Below, piece by piece: positions 13,558 through 16,577 of a stretch of 16,577 nucleotides of DNA. The notes under the pieces were generated by a model, which was not told the DNA's origin, searched no databases, and saw only the letters and a list, made by a program, of their open reading frames with translations. The stretch is taken from NCBI GenBank assembly GCA_002684605.1, contig NYVM01000021.1, forward strand, positions 1 through 16,577, written 5' to 3'. The first letter of the stretch is position 1. Each line of letters opens with the position of its first letter. Position numbers and translations under genes: made by a program. The DNA comes from Candidatus Pelagibacterales bacterium (GTDB lineage: Bacteria > Pseudomonadota > Alphaproteobacteria > TMED109).

Positions 13558-14604
13558 ATGAATAATTTTTTTGAATTTGAGGAGTTATTTTTCAATAATA
13601 AGGATGAAAATAACTTTAATTTTTCTCAAAAAAAAAAGGAAAACTGGGATGATTTTTTGAATCAACAGAACAATGTTCCCGTATTTTATTCCCACTATTT
13701 TAATGTTTTTCAGAATGAGATTTTAAAAGGTAAAAATTCAGATATTAAAGACCTTTCTTTTGAAATTTTATGGAATAATAAGTTAATAGGAATTTTCCCA
13801 ATTACATTAATAAAAGGAACTGATAATATTGGAATCCCTGGAGTTTTCGGCCACTTGCTTCCGGTACTATATGAAGAAAATTTACCACTTTCAATTATTA
13901 GTCAAATTGATTCTCTCCTAATTAAAAAATTAATTCAATTTTCAGAAAATCTTGGCAACATAAAACTTTCTTTTCTTGATCAGATTACTCCAAAATTTAG
14001 CTTGACTAATTGGCATAAACTCCTCTTAAAAAATTCATTTAACTGCAATATTCAAAGGGAATCATTTGTTGATCTAAGCTGGGATTACTCTGAAATTAAA
14101 AAGAATTATAGAAAAAGCCATAAATCACGTATTTCCCAAGGGGAAAGATTATGGAATTTGATAAAATTAACAGAAAATCATGAAAGGATATGGAATGAAT
14201 TTAAAAGTCTTCATTATAAGTCTGCAGGAAGAAAGACTAGATCTGATAAATCTTGGGATATTTTATATGAAAGTTTGATAAATAATTGCTCTAGCTTTTA
14301 TTACTGTACCAATGAAAATGAAGAAATGATTGGGGGTGCGTTAATAATGCTAACTTCAACAGAAGCCTTCTATGCTATTGGTGCTAACGATAGATCGTTG
14401 TTTAAATTACCTATAGGTCACGCATTGCAGGATTTTATCATAAAAGATTTAAAAAACAGTTCATCTATAAAGTGGTACAGATTAGGTAGATTTTATAATT
14501 CTAACGACTTTATAAAGCCAACAGAAAAAGAAATAACAATAGGGAGTTTTAAAAATGGTTTTGCCACACATTTAATCACAAATTTTATTTTTAACAGAAA
14601 TTGA
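13558..14604 (+). CDS. GNAT/FemAB-like acyltransferase
   Basis: A 348-residue protein when started at ATG 13558, one base after the pseC stop. An earlier in-frame ATG at 13525 would overlap pseC by 32 bases and is not preferred. The C-terminal half resembles the GNAT fold of the FemAB/BioF2-like (Acetyltransf_6) group. KKNYRKSHKSRISQGERLW leads into a region with FKSLHYKSAGRKTRSDKSW, then MIGGALIMLTSTEAFYAIGANDRSLFK and IGHALQDFIIKDLK. Such proteins transfer acyl or aminoacyl groups to amines. Directly after PseC, the obvious candidate acceptor is the new 4-amino group of the PseC product, which in classic pathways is acetylated by the much smaller PseH (roughly 160-180 residues). That functional link is inference. 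The stop codon overlaps the next start (TTGA). Confidence 0.7.
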   Translation: MNNFFEFEELFFNNKDENNFNFSQKKKENWDDFLNQQNNVPVFYSHYFNVFQNEILKGKNSDIKDLSFEILWNNKLIGIFPITLIKGTDNIGIPGVFGHLLPVLYEENLPLSIISQIDSLLIKKLIQFSENLGNIKLSFLDQITPKFSLTNWHKLLLKNSFNCNIQRESFVDLSWDYSEIKKNYRKSHKSRISQGERLWNLIKLTENHERIWNEFKSLHYKSAGRKTRSDKSWDILYESLINNCSSFYYCTNENEEMIGGALIMLTSTEAFYAIGANDRSLFKLPIGHALQDFIIKDLKNSSSIKWYRLGRFYNSNDFIKPTEKEITIGSFKNGFATHLITNFIFNRN

Positions 14605-15533
14605 AAAAAGAAGAATCTCATTTCCTCTGGCCAAAAGTATCATATAAATGGCATGATTTTTTCGGAAAAGGAAGTGAAGAAAAAATCGAAAGTACTTTAA
14701 AAGAAATGTTTCCGTCTGGATTTCCTGTTGTTTGTTCAAGTGGAAGAGTTGCATTACAAATAGCATTAACTGAAAAAAATCTTAAAAGAACTGACAACAT
14801 CAATCTTTTCCCATATGCTAGTCATTGTGTTGTAAGTGCTGTTTCAAGAGTCACAAATTCAACTCCGTTTCTATATTCAAATAATTCAGATTCTAATTTG
14901 GTTTATCATCAATGGGGTTATAACTCTTGCGAAAAAAATAATGTTATAATTGAAGATAGTGTTGATTCATTATACGAAAAGAATACGCCTTTATTTTATT
15001 CAAAAAGCGATTACGAAATTTGGTCTTTGAATAAAATTTTAGGAACCTCTTCAGGTGCAATTTTATGGTGTAAAAAAATGAAAGATGCAAAAAGAATTAA
15101 GAAAAAATTAATTAAAAATAATTCAGTTATATTTAGTTGGTTTCTTCGAATATTAAGTAATAAATATCTCAAATTATATAAATATTGGGAAGGAACGGAG
15201 GTCAATTATAAAGGAATATCTAAATATCAAGCAAAGGAAATATATAATAAAATCCTTTCTTGGGATTCATTAGTTTTAGATCGAAAAAACAAAATCAATT
15301 ATATTTTAAAGAATTCTAAATTAACTTTTAAAAAACCAAAAGGGAGATTACCAAATGTAATTTTACTTAATTCTTCGGTTCCTGAAAAAAAACTAAGTGA
15401 AATAGGTTTTTCTCCTGGCTATCGCCATTTTTATAATGGGATCAAATTAAATAAAGTTTTTCCATTACCAATTCATCAAGATGTATCAATAAGCGAAATA
15501 CAACAAGCACTTAAATTAAACAATGATTTATAA
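14601..15533 (+). CDS. Short, degenerate DegT-like PLP-dependent protein
   Basis: A 310-residue protein from TTG 14601, overlapping the previous stop in TTGA. It keeps the outline of a type-I PLP aminotransferase: VVCSSGRVALQIAL (43-56) as the phosphate-binding loop, NVIIEDSVDSLYE with Asp119, and EIWSLNKILGTSSGAILW with candidate Schiff-base Lys145. It is about 70-90 residues shorter than normal DegT enzymes and lacks the typical YNYRLND-type C-terminal segment seen in pseC. It may be an active but divergent aminotransferase or a non-catalytic partner. It appears intact and is in tight operon context between an acyltransferase and a formyltransferase, so it is probably functional in the same sugar pathway. 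The substrate is unknown. Confidence 0.68.
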   Translation: MKKEESHFLWPKVSYKWHDFFGKGSEEKIESTLKEMFPSGFPVVCSSGRVALQIALTEKNLKRTDNINLFPYASHCVVSAVSRVTNSTPFLYSNNSDSNLVYHQWGYNSCEKNNVIIEDSVDSLYEKNTPLFYSKSDYEIWSLNKILGTSSGAILWCKKMKDAKRIKKKLIKNNSVIFSWFLRILSNKYLKLYKYWEGTEVNYKGISKYQAKEIYNKILSWDSLVLDRKNKINYILKNSKLTFKKPKGRLPNVILLNSSVPEKKLSEIGFSPGYRHFYNGIKLNKVFPLPIHQDVSISEIQQALKLNNDL

Positions 15534-15656
15534 ATGAAATTCTGAAGATTATACTAATGTAAATAATTCTCTAGAATCAACTTTTAGTTTCAAACGAATG
15601 ATTTTAAAAAAAGGGATTAAAAATCAAAAAAAATTAAAATATATACTACAAATTAA
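15534..15656 (+). other. 123-base gap with possible broken small gene
   Basis: This is the only long gap in the otherwise tightly packed operon. An ATG follows the preceding TAA directly but stops after three codons (TGA 15543-15545). The frame one base over is open from 15538 to TGA 15658-15660, which overlaps the next gene's ATG as ATGA. Removing one base near 15540 would give a continuous ORF of about 41 residues. It may be a decayed gene or chance in AT-rich DNA. No promoter or terminator was recognised. Confidence 0.3.
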
Positions 15657-16577
15657 ATGAGAAAGCTCAGAATAATTTTTTTAGGTCAAGGGATTAAGGC
15701 TTCAAAAACATTGGAAAGGTTAAATAAAAATAAATCCATCGATGTAATTTTTTGTGCACCTAGGATTAGTGATCATGAAAACCTTAGTTGGTTTGATGAT
15801 GGTATCTTATCGGATAAGGTAAATGAACTAGGGATAGAACTACTTATTCATTCTGATTTAAACTCTGATAAATTTATTGATATAGTTGAGAAATCTAAAA
15901 TAGATTTGATAGTTAATTTAGGCCACGGACAATTATTCAAAAGAAATTTAATTAGTTCGGCTAAAGTTGGAATTTTAAATTATCACCCTGGATTACTTCC
16001 TTTTGGACGAGGTTCAGGTGCAGTTGTTGGAGAAATAATAAATAATGCTTTTTCGATTGGAAGAACTTGTCATTTAGTAGATGAACATTTTGACAGAGGG
16101 ATTATTATTTCTCAACAAGAATTTGATATTTCTGAGACCACAACTTTAAATGATGCAAGTGAATTATTAAATAAAGATGTTGATTTATTTATCAATAATG
16201 CAGTAGAAAAGGTGCTTACAGATTTTAATAATACTGATAAAGTTCATAAACTTGGGTTTGGAAGATATTATCCAAAGTTTGTTGAGGGGGATGATTTTAT
16301 AAATTGGAATGATACTTCTCTAAATATCTATAACAAAGTTAGATCACGTTTATTTGAGAGATTATCAGTTATATATACTAAAAATGATTTAAAAAAATTT
16401 TTAGTTGCCGGTGTAAAAATTGCAAATCATGTAGAAGACTATATTTCAGTAAACGGACAAGTTATTGATAAATCATCGATAGGTGTTTTAGTGAAAACTA
16501 ATGATTCTGCAATTTGGATTACTCAAATAATTGATCCAAAAACAGGTGAAAAATACGTCCCAAAATTCAATATTGGG
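15657..16577 (+). CDS. Formyltransferase-family protein, probably sugar N-formyltransferase (3' end outside window)
   Basis: Starts at ATG 15657 and stays open for 307 codons to the right edge with no stop. Residues about 1-185 match the N-terminal folate-dependent formyltransferase domain: IIFLGQG at the start, NLGHGQLF, then ILNYHPGLLPFGRGSGAVVGEI with Asn108 and His110, and VDEHFDRGIIISQQEFD with Asp146. These form the Asn-His-Asp catalytic set that uses N10-formyl-tetrahydrofolate. The protein is related to methionyl-tRNA formyltransferase, but its glycan-operon context points to N-formylation of an amino sugar, as in formylated pseudaminic or dideoxyamino sugars. Residues after about 205 (KLGFGRYYPKFVEGDDFINW and beyond) are the C-terminal part. 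Its substrate might be the product of PseC, which is inference. Confidence 0.82.
   Translation, partial: MRKLRIIFLGQGIKASKTLERLNKNKSIDVIFCAPRISDHENLSWFDDGILSDKVNELGIELLIHSDLNSDKFIDIVEKSKIDLIVNLGHGQLFKRNLISSAKVGILNYHPGLLPFGRGSGAVVGEIINNAFSIGRTCHLVDEHFDRGIIISQQEFDISETTTLNDASELLNKDVDLFINNAVEKVLTDFNNTDKVHKLGFGRYYPKFVEGDDFINWNDTSLNIYNKVRSRLFERLSVIYTKNDLKKFLVAGVKIANHVEDYISVNGQVIDKSSIGVLVKTNDSAIWITQIIDPKTGEKYVPKFNIG

Overview
The window looks like the chromosome of a flavobacterium (Bacteroidota), probably marine. The evidence is an AT-rich sequence with almost no Shine-Dalgarno sites, frequent TTG/GTG starts, one clear Bacteroidota-type promoter (TTG, 19 bp, TAnnTTTG), a UpxY/NusG-like antiterminator heading a polysaccharide operon, and a lipoprotein of a type I associate with flavobacteria. 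These are judgements by eye; no database search was run.

Layout. (1) 1-2876: nearly all of a large alanine/threonine-rich surface lipoprotein (start codon just outside the window), closed by a strong terminator at 2922-2949. (2) 2961-8503: a glycan-handling block. A Wzy_C-type O-antigen ligase/polymerase (2961-4193) overlaps a TPR protein (4183-5187). A WecA/MraY-like lipid-carrier sugar-phosphate transferase lies on the minus strand (5173-6111). A 774-residue protein (6179-8503) fuses the same Wzy_C and TPR parts that are separate in the first pair. The pair and the fusion are paralogues, so one is a split or fused version of the other. (3) 8504-8661: a regulatory leader with a well-matched promoter and a hairpin plus T-tract. 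(4) 8662-16577: a long, tightly packed plus-strand operon. It holds the antiterminator, a winged-helix protein with a degenerate nucleotidyltransferase-like domain, an HxGH cytidylyltransferase-like enzyme, UDP-glucose 6-dehydrogenase (ugd), an RmlD-like SDR, PseC aminotransferase, a GNAT/FemAB-like transferase, a degenerate DegT-like PLP protein, and a formyltransferase that runs off the right edge.

How it fits together. The operon appears to make nucleotide-activated sugars (UDP-glucuronate from Ugd; a 4-amino-4,6-dideoxy-HexNAc of the pseudaminic-acid type from PseC, possibly acylated and formylated by the later genes). The WecA-like enzyme would start a glycan on undecaprenyl phosphate, and the Wzy_C proteins would polymerise it or transfer it to an acceptor (lipid A or protein). 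The antiterminator probably keeps RNA polymerase moving through the operon. A GC-rich element at 9152-9179, just upstream of the second gene, resembles the enterobacterial ops site and is the most intriguing non-coding signal. No tRNA, rRNA, insertion sequence or CRISPR array was seen.
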